Below are positions 1 through 10,748 of a DNA stretch of 64,000 nucleotides, piece by piece (the stretch's first letter is position 1; the number at the start of each line of letters is the position of its first letter). The DNA is from Trichosporon coremiiforme. Lineage: Eukaryota > Basidiomycota > Tremellomycetes > Trichosporonales > Trichosporonaceae. Position numbers and translations under genes: made by a program. The notes under the pieces were generated by a model that saw only the letters and a list, made by a program, of their open reading frames with translations, did not search any database and was not told the DNA's origin. The DNA lies in NCBI GenBank assembly GCA_039545355.1, contig BCJJ01000022.1, positions 372,001 through 436,000 on the forward strand, in the 5' to 3' direction.

Positions 1-1547
1 CCCCGCCACGCCGTACCGCTGACATACACCTTTTGCGTGTTGTTGATCCGGTCCGCCAGCGGCTGCTCTTTCGGTTGCTTCTCCGCAAACAGCACAATGT
101 TCAGGGGCACAATGTGATCGCCTTCTTGCTTGTTCAGGAGCTCGTAATCGGGGTGTTGGTCGAGGTACGCGGCCACTTGCCTCGCGAAAGCACAGTTGCG
201 TTGGAAGATGTCTGACGTCAGCTCCAACGCACTGCCTGCAGCTGAATACCGTGTCTGTACCGCTGCAGACTAGAGAATAAACTCACCGACATATCCTTCC
301 CGTCCCAAAGACATCAGACTCGCCAACAACGGCAGAGCGCGGAACCGCCGCGAGTTCTCAATGTTGTAATAAAGCGGGCTCGGCGTCTCGGAGTTCGAAG
401 CCAGGTATGCGGGCGCATCCTCGCCGGGCCCCAGCACGTCCGTCAAACTCTTCACCTTGCGGGTGAAGAACAATCCACAGTCATACGGCACGTTCAGCCA
501 CTTGTGTCCTTGTCGTTAGCTTGCGATGGCAGAAGAGTGAGAGCTTACCGTCAAGCGTAATCGAGTCTGCGAGTTCCATGCCCTTCGTCAGATGCGCCAA
601 TTCAGGCACAGCGGCTGCAAAGCCGCCAAAGGCTGTAGTTAGCTCATGGTCTCACAAAGAGAAAGCTTTGCCTGAGAAGGGCGGACGAAGTTCAGTGGAC
701 TCACCAGCGTCGACATGCAACCACGTCCCATACTCCTTGCAAAGCTCTGCAACCTGGGTAAGATTGCCAGGGAAGCCGCCCGTGTTCACCTCTCCCAAAC
801 CAATAACCACAATCGAGCCCTTGCCTTCCTTCTTGTCCTTCGTAAATTGCGTCTTGAGCGCATTCAGGTCGAAAGCCAGCTCGTTCTCGGGCGTCGGCGG
901 GATTGTGACGATCTTCCGCCCAAGTCCCACGAGGGAACACGCCTTCACGATCGAGAAGTGCGGGTGGAGGGCGAGCACGGAAGCTGGGCTCGCTACGGCA
1001 TCACGGGCGCAGGCTGACGTTAGCTACCATGCCGATGTGCAAAGCTCGAGTCATCTCCATCCTGGTAATGATGGCAGGAGCGAAGAATGCACTCACCCAT
1101 ACCCAACACGTTGCTAGCCGTAGCCCCCGTCGTGATTGTGCGCCCCTCGAATCCCTCGAGCCCAAGCAGCTCCAACACCAGCTCCAGAGCCTTCTGTTCC
1201 GTTTTCACGGCTGCCGTGGTAGGCAGAGACACCTGGACATTCTCATCGTGAGATGACAAGAGTATATCGGCGAGCTGGGCTGCTGGCGTAACTCCACCGG
1301 TAACGAAACCAAAGTATCGCGGTCCTGCTTGGCCGACTACGCATCCGTCCAGAACCTTGTGGATGACTGAGAGCGAGGCTTGAGTTCCGAGCCCTGTGTC
1401 GGGGAGCGAGGAAGGCAGAGCTGCGATGGCGGCCGAGACGTCCTCGGGGGATGCGATGGTGGGCAGGGAGCCCAGCTGGGCATCTCTTGAAGCAATGTGA
1501 GCAGTCACGCCCTCCAAGAGAGTGTTGAAGTCGTCACTGGAGCTCAT
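1..1547 (-). CDS. group II PLP-dependent decarboxylase, 3' part missing
   Basis: Amino-acid decarboxylase of the pyridoxal-phosphate group II family (the family of glutamate, tyrosine and aromatic amino-acid decarboxylases). Five exons fit by splice signals and phase: 1547-1097, 1013-705, 632-549, 508-287 and 211-1, with the gene running off the left edge after about 425 codons. The HKWLNVPYDCG block at the start of exon 4 contains the lysine that carries PLP; HVDA in exon 2 is the PLP-pocket aspartate motif. The start was set at the ATG at 1547 (MSSSDDF); the open frame continues upstream, but that part reads as leader. Exon 3 is joined to exon 4 through an AAG acceptor. Substrate cannot be told from the sequence; aromatic or acidic amino acids are both possible. 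Confidence 0.85.
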
Positions 1548-2126
1548 CTTGCATTCGATGATCGGTGTGTCGAAGGTGCTGAGTGGGATGGAGGAAGACA
1601 CACGTCGATAGACTTGGATCGTCGGAACGTCACAGCGCACGGACAACCTCCACCCTCCACCTCCACTTTATCTCTTGTCAGGCACATTCCTCCTCGTGGC
1701 CGTCCCTGGCTGCCCTGCATGCCCTGCGCTGAATCAGCTCTGGAGCTCGTGATCAGCCTGAATTCACCAATTATCACATTCCATCCAGGGCACGCAGAGA
1801 GGTGACTCACCACACCTGCCCTGTGAGTCCGATTGTGTGGCAGTCGAAACCGGTCTGAGTCCGTGGGTCAGTGGGACAAGAAAGCGACTGTGCATCGGGC
1901 CCCGATTTTGCGCGGATAGTGCAATGCATCAAGAAAGAGACAGCGCCCCGTGCCGGATGTATGTGATCTATTAACCTAGTGGAATAATATTTACAACAAG
2001 AGTTTAGGTATTGCGTTGGGTCTGGTCGTCAAGATAGGGATAAGGAAAGTGTGGAAGGGTGGAATGGGGTTTTTGTTGCTAAGATAGATAAGATAAACGG
2101 GTTAAACTAATTTTTGGAACGAGCAC
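1548..2126. other. intergenic: decarboxylase promoter / permease 3' flank
   Basis: No gene seen. It contains the upstream region of the minus-strand decarboxylase and the 3' flank of the sulfate permease. A run with AGATAAG and GATAAA motifs lies near 2085-2098; these are generic GATA-factor cores and I attach no function to them. Confidence 0.5.
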
Positions 2127-4637
2127 TTAGACGTAGCGCGTCTGGTGCTCGGGCATGGGGTCGACGGGGGCGACCTGGGTGATGGTGTGGGGGTCCTTGG
2201 GCGTCTCCTCCTCCAGGATCTGGTGCTCGCGGACGATCTCCTCCCCCTCGATGGCGTGCACGACCTTGGCGTTCTTCTCCTTATTGTCGTGGAGGTCCTC
2301 GACGGCGATAGTGTTGAGCGCGTCGGCGAGGTCGAAGTGGAAGAACGGCGTAGCGCGGTCCAGAAGCGTGATAGAGCCCTGCTTGTCGTGCGAATCGCGG
2401 GGCGTCGCATCGCCGTCGGAGGCGCTGTATCCGTGCTTGATGTCGGTGTCAGAGAAGACGGAGGAGGAGCCCGAGCCCGAAGAGGGAGTCGAGGAGGGCC
2501 CGGGCTCGACGCCCGTGTCGAAACGGCCGCTCTCGAGGTCGGGACGGGGGGAGAGGTGAGGACGCTCAGTGTGCTCAGGGTCGGCGTCACCACCAACACC
2601 GTAAGGACGAACGATGGGCGCGACCTCGAGAGCAGCACCCTTCTTATGCACGCCAGTGCCGAAACCGCCCGCGATAAGGGCGCGGCGAATCCAAGGAGAC
2701 AGAATGCCGCAGAAGTGGAACTCGACACTGCGGTCCGCCCACTTCTCGACCTCCTTGCGCGCGTCGATCAGGTTCTGCACTCCAGTAGTGTCAATGTTGG
2801 CAACAGCCTGGAAATCAAGAATAACAGCGCGGCAGAGAGGCTTGTGGCTGTCGTCGAGCGAGGGGTCCTCCTGGCCCTTCTTGGGTCCAGGGTCGTTCCA
2901 GGGGCGGTCACCCATCTTGATCGAACGGTAGTCCTTGCCGCGGCGAGTGTGCTCCTTGACGTAGCCGACAAGCTTGTCGTTGATGTACGAAGCGTTGGGG
3001 TAAAGGAAGGACTCCTCGAAGCGGTAGATGACGATACCGGCGGGAGGCTGCTCGACAGTGACGTCGTCGTTGGTGACACCGTTGCGGCACAAGGGAACGT
3101 AGACGTCGCGCGTCTCGCCCTTGTTGTTCTCGGGAGCGATGCGGACACGGCCAAGGAAGTGACCCTTGGGGCGCGCAATGCGGAAGAGAAGGAGGACGAC
3201 GGAGCACACGAGCGACCAGTAGATACCAGACTCGATGGTGTAGAAGACAGACCAGACGACGGCTCCGACGAAGATGATGTACTCGAGGGGCGAGACACGC
3301 CAGAAACCAAGCGACTGCTTGGGCGAGGCTACCAGGTCGGCGACGGCGTGGATGATGAGCGCGGAGAGGGTGGCGTTGGGAATCCAGTAGAAAGCAGGAG
3401 CGACTGCATAGAGCGCAATGATGACGACGACACCGGTAGGGATACCCGCGGCCGGGGTGCGGACACCCGACTTGGACTTGAGGGCGGAACGCGAGAAGGA
3501 ACCGGTCGAAGGGTAGGCAGAGAAGACAGAGCCGACAGTGTTGTTGACACCGATAGCGATGAGCTCCTGGTTAGGGTTGATCTTGTAACCGTTCAGACGG
3601 CCGAAGGACTTGGCGATGGAGATGTGCTCGAGAAGAAGAATGATGGTGGCTACGGGAAGGTGCGAGCCCATGGCGGCGATGAGGTCGGTTGTAATGTAAG
3701 GGGAGCCGACGTGCTGAAGACCCGAGGGGACGTGGCCGACGAGCGCGATGCGGCTCTTCTTGCCCGCCTTAATGTTCGGGTAGTTGATGCGCCACGAGAT
3801 GATCGTGTAAATGATGATGACGAAAGCGTGGCGGAGAGCCTGCGCAAAGAAAGCCACGCGAGCGTACTTGGGGTACCGCTTCTGGAGGAAAGTGAGGCCC
3901 CACTTGATGAAGTAGAGCAGCGCGAGCGAGGTCACACCGAAGGCCGCGTCAAGGGTGCAGTCAGGCAGGTGCTTGAGCGTGTTGATGATGACCTCGTACG
4001 TGGCGGCCTTGGTGTCGAAGAGCTTGGAAGTGCCGAGAAGAGCGGGGACCTGGCCGGCGGCGATGGAGAGCGCGGAACCAGTCATGAATCCGGAAACAGC
4101 AGGCTGCGGGATGAACTCGATGATCCAACCAATGCGGAAGAGGCCAATAGCGAGAACGATGAAACCACAAATGAACGCAAGACACACAGCAATTTGGGGA
4201 TTGGTCCACTTGTCGGGGTGCGCGTGCTGCACGTGGTTAATGATGCGGCCCGTCTCGAGAGACATGACAGCGACGGGACCGATCGAGACATCCTTGGCCG
4301 TGGCGAAGAGGGCGTACGTGAGCACACCGATGAAAGACGAGTAGAGACCGTACTCGGGGGGCAGGTTGGCAAGCTTGGCGTAGGACAGAGACTGGGGAAC
4401 GAGGACCATACCAACAGTGATACCGGCGATCAGGTCACCGTAGAGCCACTGAAGGTTGTAGCGGGGCATCCACTGGAGGAACGGGAAAAGGGAGAGGACA
4501 TAGTTCTTGATGGCCTCGCGAATGTCCGTCTTGTGATCTCTGAGGTAGTCACCGACGGTGACGGACTGGGGGGCGTTCGGGTCGTAGCCCGTCCAGTCGT
4601 AGAGCTTGTTCTTGACAGTCTGCTTGATGTTGCCCAT
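2127..4637 (-). CDS. SulP-family sulfate permease
   Basis: Plasma-membrane sulfate/proton symporter of the SulP (SUL1/SUL2) family, 836 aa in one exon. The N-terminal half is a multi-helix transporter with SulP signatures: VPQSLSYAKLANLPPEYGLY near residue 80-100, SIGPVAVMS near 120, and the block AYPSTGSFSRSALKSKSGVR near 375. A cytosolic STAS domain follows (about residues 500-670; ILDFQAVANIDTTG is its core). STAS is interrupted by a charged insertion and followed by an acidic, Ser/Pro-rich tail of about 150 residues. The ATG at 4637 is preceded by CCACC, a good start context. A TATATAT element sits near 4879-4886, about 245 bases upstream. Absence of introns is unusual compared with neighbouring genes but common in fungal transporters. 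Confidence 0.93.
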   Translation of the reverse strand: MGNIKQTVKNKLYDWTGYDPNAPQSVTVGDYLRDHKTDIREAIKNYVLSLFPFLQWMPRYNLQWLYGDLIAGITVGMVLVPQSLSYAKLANLPPEYGLYSSFIGVLTYALFATAKDVSIGPVAVMSLETGRIINHVQHAHPDKWTNPQIAVCLAFICGFIVLAIGLFRIGWIIEFIPQPAVSGFMTGSALSIAAGQVPALLGTSKLFDTKAATYEVIINTLKHLPDCTLDAAFGVTSLALLYFIKWGLTFLQKRYPKYARVAFFAQALRHAFVIIIYTIISWRINYPNIKAGKKSRIALVGHVPSGLQHVGSPYITTDLIAAMGSHLPVATIILLLEHISIAKSFGRLNGYKINPNQELIAIGVNNTVGSVFSAYPSTGSFSRSALKSKSGVRTPAAGIPTGVVVIIALYAVAPAFYWIPNATLSALIIHAVADLVASPKQSLGFWRVSPLEYIIFVGAVVWSVFYTIESGIYWSLVCSVVLLLFRIARPKGHFLGRVRIAPENNKGETRDVYVPLCRNGVTNDDVTVEQPPAGIVIYRFEESFLYPNASYINDKLVGYVKEHTRRGKDYRSIKMGDRPWNDPGPKKGQEDPSLDDSHKPLCRAVILDFQAVANIDTTGVQNLIDARKEVEKWADRSVEFHFCGILSPWIRRALIAGGFGTGVHKKGAALEVAPIVRPYGVGGDADPEHTERPHLSPRPDLESGRFDTGVEPGPSSTPSSGSGSSSVFSDTDIKHGYSASDGDATPRDSHDKQGSITLLDRATPFFHFDLADALNTIAVEDLHDNKEKNAKVVHAIEGEEIVREHQILEEETPKDPHTITQVAPVDPMPEHQTRYV

Positions 4638-7600
4638 GGTGGCAAGGAGCCGTTCGGCTTCGGCGTTCGGTCAGCTGACGGAGCTGCGAGCCTGTAGTGA
4701 GGGACGAGTGTCGAGTGGCTAGTCACCAGTCGCAAGGACTGCTGAAGCGCTCTTTGGAATAGGAGTCGGAAAGAGCGAGAGTGAGGCAGGCACTGCGCAA
4801 GAGCAGGCGAGTGCTGTTGGGAATTTGGGCTAGGTGTCTGGGAGGGTGTTCGGAATCCCAAGAAATGTTGCAGTCCAGATATATACTCTTGGAAGTCTTG
4901 GATCGAGGGTAGAGGTCAGGCGAGGAGGGCCAGGGGACAGGAAGAGGCGGCGGGCTTGGGCCGGGCAGGCGAGGCGGGGCAAGGCGGGCGGACGATCTCT
5001 AGTCTAGGCAGTCTATGCGGTCTATGTGAGTCTACCGGTGAGTTGTCAAGAAGAGAGGATCGGAGGAGTAAAGGATTAGACAATCAAGCCGGTTGCCCGG
5101 ACGTCACGGTAGCGTAGGCAGGGCAGGGCTGGCGGCTGTGAGTGGTGGTCATGGTGTGAGGGAGGCGTCGCAGGCGTCGCAGTCGCGCGACAGGCCCGGC
5201 AGAGCGATTGAGCGATCAGTACGTGCAAATCCTCCTGGAAGCGATGGCGACATGACGCAGGGAGGGTGTGATACGTCTGATCTGTGATCTGTGATATGAC
5301 ATGGTGTGCGAAAATCAGTCTGGGTCCTGCGCCTTGTGTCACTTGTGTAAGCGGGTGAGCGGGTACGGCGCTAGTCAGCCAATCCAGAACTTTAACCTGC
5401 ACCAGCATTAGTCCGGGGACCAGGGGCGTGCCCTAGTGGTTCCCTGGCAGTACCGCGGCATCTCGCTTGAGAAGCAGTGAAGCTTGGGTCTGGAGGGAGG
5501 GCAGCCACCCGGGGTGATCGCAGGGCGGTTGCGGGGCTGACTGGCGATGGAGCATGGTTGGACGCGAATGTCGACACACCACCATGAAAATCACCATCAA
5601 GCACGCCATCCAGCAGACGCAATCACGCAATTGCCTCCGTCCCCCCGTCCATCCACATGCCAGACACGTGAAACTTGGCTTGTGGCTCTCACCCATGCAT
5701 AGTTCCTCTTCGACCTATCCACGGCCTTGGCAGCGCTTGTGCATGCTGTCGCCATCGTCTGGTCCTGCTTTTTCCGGCCCGCCCAGCCCTTCCTCTCATA
5801 CCCTTGGCCATGAGCATCTGCTGACCTGCTCGCCCCCCCGGGCGCCCGGACTGAACCAGAGCCCCAGACACACAGGGGCATGGCTTGCGATCGTAAACCC
5901 CGTGGATCGTGACGGACCCGTGCCTTGTTTCGTCCAGCGAACAGCAGCCAACAAGTTTAGATCCTTCCCCATCGCGAGGAACGCTGGACAGAGCTAGGAC
6001 AGGAACATTTGTGCCAGTCTTGTGATTCGATTCGCCGCATCCGATTCGCGAACAACCCAATCATCACGCCTGCGCTCATCTTATCTCGTTCCGTTAGGGC
6101 CGCTCTTCCAGATCGACACCCAGTTTCGCGTGATCCATACACTGAACCAGCTCCACCATGACGCCACGAGTTACCACCATTCTACCACCCGACCAGCCTG
6201 GCCCAAGTGTCACTGAACCCACCCCGTCCATCGTATCGTGGAGCAAGGTCGCCCAGCGACCCAATGCTGCAACTCCCGACACGGAACGGTACACACTGTG
6301 AGCACCGGCCAAGCACCGCCCTCATCACACCCTCTCCCTTTGCGGCAATAACAGGTTCTGCCGTAACAAGGAGTCAGACGCGAATGATACGTGACTTGAG
6401 ACCTTCCTCCTCCTGCCAAACCCTCGCGTCAGAAACCAAAGAATGATCAGCCCATGCAGTACGCTCATACGTCCGGCAGGCCCTTTCGCCCGATACAATC
6501 CGGGTATACACTCGCAGGGAAGTAGGGCCGTGTGGGGCAGCGTCTCCGGCCTTAGCGCCTCATACCTCAGTACCTCAACGGTCTTACGCTCATTTCGGTC
6601 AAGCGAGTGCGAGTCGGTCAGACGAGTGGCCGATCTGGGGAAACCGGGACAGCATGAAAGCATGAAAAGCAAGGATTGCGCCCGACACCTCGCAAATGGC
6701 GCCTTCGTACTTTCGTGATCTGCGGCTGTGTGGCTCTGCAGCAGAAGTGATCCAGGCCAATCCACCGACTTTCCGACAAACATGTGTGCCTCTTCGCAGA
6801 CCGCTCATGTGATCGTGCGAGGAGCGGGAGGAACGCCATCGGCGCACAAAACGCACGAGACACCAGCCCAAGACTCTAATTGTGGAGCGGGGGAAGGTTC
6901 TTGGCATGCCCCCGTGTCAAGCTCAGGAGTGATTGGCGCACCGTTACGAGTGCCTCTGAGTGATGGGTGAGTTAGGTGTTAGGGGGTGAGGAGAATAACG
7001 GGCCGGTTCTCTCTGCTTCGGACGTGATCGGCGCCTGCTAGCGCCTGCTCGGCGGGAGGCGCCACCACCCAAAACCAGCAACGCAGCGACCTACGTTCGT
7101 CCCCTGTGTCTTCCTCAACAGTTACCCGGAATGCTACTCCATTCGCATGCATTTGTTCGATCTGCGGTTGCACTCTGCCACAACTGCCGGAACACGATAC
7201 ATCGTACAGCTCCGGCCGACACTTGTGTTGCGTAGAGCAACCGGGCACGGGCATCCCGGCAGCTGCCCGGATTCAGCGAAGCGAGCTAGCGATGGCAGGC
7301 AAGTCGGAAGTCTTGGCATGAAAGCGTGACCGAGGTACGCAGCCGAGCGCAGGCGATCTGGCGCAGCTGGCGCAACTGGGCGACATCTCATTCGTTTCAC
7401 AAACCAGATTTCGTGCGCTATCGCGGCTATCTCGTTGGCTCATTGGTTTCTACTGGGCCAATCTGAAAGGCGGTTGGGCGTGGTTGGGCCTTTGTGTTCG
7501 GGTGTAAGTTGGCGTTTCAATTCATCCTGTTCTGGCCCCGTTTTTGGGCTCGTTTGGGCTCGTTTGGACGGCGTCGGGCCACTTGGGAGGCGGTTAGTCA

Positions 7601-9768
7601 CTTCCCCATGCCCCGTAACCCCCGTGCTCGACCGTGATCCTCTGCTCCCCCCCAATACCGCCGAAGGTACCGCGCCGCACAGTTGACTGGTTGGACGAGG
7701 GCAAGAGTTGGCTGTAGACGGCATACACGGTAGAACCGTATTCCGGCCCCGAAACCCGAGCATCTGAGCATACGCTAGAGTACACTGGAGATCTGGAATG
7801 GCAGCCGGTAGCGTGCGTCTCGGTGCTTTCGGCGCGGGATGGTGCACAGTCACGTATCACGTAAAGCCGTCTCAGAGGTTCGCTGTCGTACTCCTTCCTG
7901 CACTCATCAAAAATGTTTCGCTTGTGAGGCAAGGAACAGAGGTCCGGGGCAGCTGATGCAGCTGATGCAGCTGATGCATATGCTGAGGTTGGTTTCACGG
8001 AGGCATGGACGGGGGAGGCGGAAGAGAAGGTGGGGAGAGGGACCAGAGTTATGCCATGTAACGGTTGAGCGGAATAGAGTTTGGGCCAGTGGCGCCAGTC
8101 TCGAGAAGTTACGAGACATGATGCGATCCTCCCCCTGCCTGCACGACGGTCTGTGGCGCGTCGTCTTACTGCATAACCTTGTCACTCCCAGTCGCTCAGC
8201 ATGAGTAACAAATGATCGGGGCATTCCTTCTGCCCTTGTCCCGTTGCTGCCATAATTTTACTACGCATGCTTGTGCTGAGGTCGGAGGTACAGTATAGCC
8301 CCCGGAGCCGGTGGCACGGCTAAGGGAACCAGAGGGACTGATGACGACACCCTTCCATGTGATCAGAAGTATATCATAACCCGTCCCTAGCCAGTGGTCA
8401 TGTATATCACAATCGGCGCCAGAGATCGCATATCTTGGCGCCTCCTCTTCAGCTCGGCGTACCCGCGTTCGGTGGGGACAATAATGAGATCTGGAATTCT
8501 GCGCCGCCTGTTATGCAACAGAATGTCACCAACCCCGCCAACACCCACATGAGAGACATTAATGTTCAACCAATCTTCATCAATCTTCCGCTTATCGTCT
8601 AGCCTCGCCCCTTAGTTCCTGGCTAACGACAGCGATGCAGTCCAACGTTTCGCCTCTGATGTCACTTGGGACGCTTTTTGGGAATGTTCTTGGAACCGGT
8701 CCGGCCCCAGAGAGATCTGGGCAAAGTCGCCGATATGCTTCAAAGTTCCATTTGCTTATGCCTGGACCTCAGCGGGACGTCAAGTAACCACTCAAGCTAA
8801 CGAGAGTAGTGTGTGGCACGCTCGCAATTACGATGGATACGCTCGGTCGACCTCCGACTCGAGGGAGACGTGAGTGTGGCATTCGGACGGGGGAAGCGAA
8901 CAAAACGGAAGAGCAATAAAGAATGGTTAAGCACGCACATCTTCGCCAGGTCTTGGCGAAAGTCCAGCCAACGGCGCCGCAATAGACACGATAATTGGGC
9001 AGACCGAGGATTGCGGATCGCGGATCGCGGAATGGTGGCCGCTGAAGGGATGGGGGCTGCTGATAACATACATGGATCGCGCTTGCGCGAACCGGGTCTC
9101 GACCTCGTCCACAACATCGGCTGTGAATGAACAGTAAAGTGAGCGGGAGGTGGCACAGCCTGAATCCTGGAGACGAGAGTGAGGGGAGAGGTTCCGGAGA
9201 ACATCCCTGCCCTTTATGAGAGGCGTTCTGAAAATTCGGATTTTGATGAGGCGCAAGAAAGCGTCTTCTCCAAAGGAGAACAGGTGAGAGGGCGTGTTGC
9301 ATACCAGTCGAGCTGGCAACTTGGCTCGAAACAGAGGAGTCTGAGCCGTCTCAGTACCTGTGAGTGAGGATCGGGTTTCTTTGGGTAGCGGCGTACTATT
9401 TCATTAGAACCAATATGAAGTATCGCGCACAAACTCCATGTTTGTGCGCCACTACACGTCTCCACTTGCGGGACGCATGGCGACAGAGCAGACATGCTGA
9501 TGCTGCTTCGAGTAGCACGGGTCCGGTACATAGAGTGTGAGTCGCGGCTGGCCGAGAGCACTCATTGTCAGCTGTTGATGATGTTGACGCCCTCGCTCTG
9601 CTTTTAGCCTGCCGAAGGCCCGTCAATGCCCCATGCCGCTAGCGACTCTCTGAACGGACTCGTGGATCGGGGAAATGTAGTGACGTCCTGTTCTGTGCAA
9701 GCGCACCTCCATCTCGTCTAGTTAACGCCGAAGCTAACATGTGCGAAGATGATGCATGCGATGCGATG
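4638..9768. other. 5.1 kb stretch with no recognisable gene
   Basis: The first few hundred bases are the sulfate permease promoter. Beyond that, all open frames are short, lack any recognisable domain and show no pattern of exons joined by the local splice signals. Simple repeats occur (7949-7978, a GGGCTCGTTT doublet near 7555, GCGGATC repeats near 9014). It may hold non-coding transcripts or decayed sequence; I see nothing that proves either. Confidence 0.4.
7949..7978. repeat. short tandem repeat, GCAGCTGAT units
   Basis: Three direct copies of the 9-base unit GCAGCTGAT in a row, inside non-coding sequence. Ordinary microsatellite-like tract. Confidence 0.8.
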
Positions 9769-10623
9769 TTAGAGGTTGGGGAACTCGAGCTTGAAGTGCT
9801 CCTCGATCCGATCCTTCACCTTCTGGTCCTCCTCCGGCTTGTGCTGATAGATGCCAGTCCCTGTCTTGGCTCCAAGCTTTCCTTTATCCACCTTATCCGT
9901 GATCGTCCTCGGCGGCGTATCCGTGTTGTTGAGCACGGGGTACAGCTGTGTCGTGACCGCCTTCCAGATATCCAGTCCTCCGAGATCCGTGATCGTCATG
10001 GGACCGCCGGCAGCCCACCTCGGGCCAATGCTTGCGCGGACCACCAAATCCAGGTCTTCAGGGGTCACGACGCCGTCCTCGACGAGAGAGAAGGCTTCGC
10101 GGAGCAGAGCGGCCTGCAGTCGGTTGGCAACGAAGCCGGGCACCTCCTTCCTCAGCACGACGGGGAGCTTGCCTGCGTCGGCGAGGACGTCCTTCAGCGT
10201 TTTCAAAACGTCTTCGCGGGTCTGAGAGGCAGGGACAATCTCTACCAGTGGCACGAGACGCGGCGGGTTGAAGAAATGCGCGATCGCGAAGCGACCGGGG
10301 TTGCTCACCGCTTCCGCCAGAGCAGATGCAGAGAGGGACGATGTGTTCGATGCAAGGATGCCATTTTCGTTTACGGCAGAAATACGCTTATACACACCGT
10401 GCTTGATGTCCAAGTCCTCCGCAATCGCTTCCATGATTAGGTCCGCGCCGCGGACTGCGTCCTCGAGCTCGAGCGTCGTCTTGATGTTCAAAAGTAACCG
10501 CTCCAGTGCGGCGGGGACCGCGTCCCAGGACGTGACTTCGTGACCGGCGTCAGCAAGCAGTGTCGCGATCCCAGAGCCCATCTGCCCCGCGCCGAGCACG
10601 GCCACCTTGAGTTTGCCCGTCAT
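9769..10623 (-). CDS. 3-hydroxyacyl-CoA dehydrogenase family protein
   Basis: NAD-dependent 3-hydroxyacyl-CoA dehydrogenase-type enzyme, 284 aa, single exon. The N-terminal Rossmann fold has VLGAGQMGSGIA (residues about 8-19). Mid-protein motifs are ASNTSSLS and AHFFNPPRLVPLVEIV; the His and Asn of these blocks belong to the catalytic site in the family. The C-terminal helical domain carries EVPGFVANRLQ. The ATG at 10623 (MTGKLKVAV) fits the family start; the open frame upstream is promoter sequence shared with the divergent COG4 gene. Likely substrates are short 3-hydroxyacyl-CoAs (beta-oxidation or 3-hydroxybutyryl-CoA), but related enzymes act on L-gulonate or carnitine, so the exact reaction is open. 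Confidence 0.88.
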   Translation of the reverse strand: MTGKLKVAVLGAGQMGSGIATLLADAGHEVTSWDAVPAALERLLLNIKTTLELEDAVRGADLIMEAIAEDLDIKHGVYKRISAVNENGILASNTSSLSASALAEAVSNPGRFAIAHFFNPPRLVPLVEIVPASQTREDVLKTLKDVLADAGKLPVVLRKEVPGFVANRLQAALLREAFSLVEDGVVTPEDLDLVVRASIGPRWAAGGPMTITDLGGLDIWKAVTTQLYPVLNNTDTPPRTITDKVDKGKLGAKTGTGIYQHKPEEDQKVKDRIEEHFKLEFPNL

Positions 10624-10748
10624 TGTCGTCGTTGTGTCGGAGTGACGAGCCGGGTTGCACCGGCAAGATACGTGGGGACGGTGGTGCGGGGACTCCGCAG
10701 TGGAGGTGTCATCTCCCACGGTGGATTCCACCACCAACCTCCACCGTC

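Noticed and set aside
2145..4697. 850-codon open frame on the + strand opposite the sulfate permease
   Set aside because: Stop-free shadow caused by GC-rich codon bias of the real gene. The translation is repetitive Asp/Val/Arg/Glu with no domain; the permease on the other strand is unmistakable.
5554..5997. 147-codon + strand frame in the large gene-free stretch
   Set aside because: Composition rich in Pro/His/Ser/Arg, overlapping equally long frames on the other strand; no domain.
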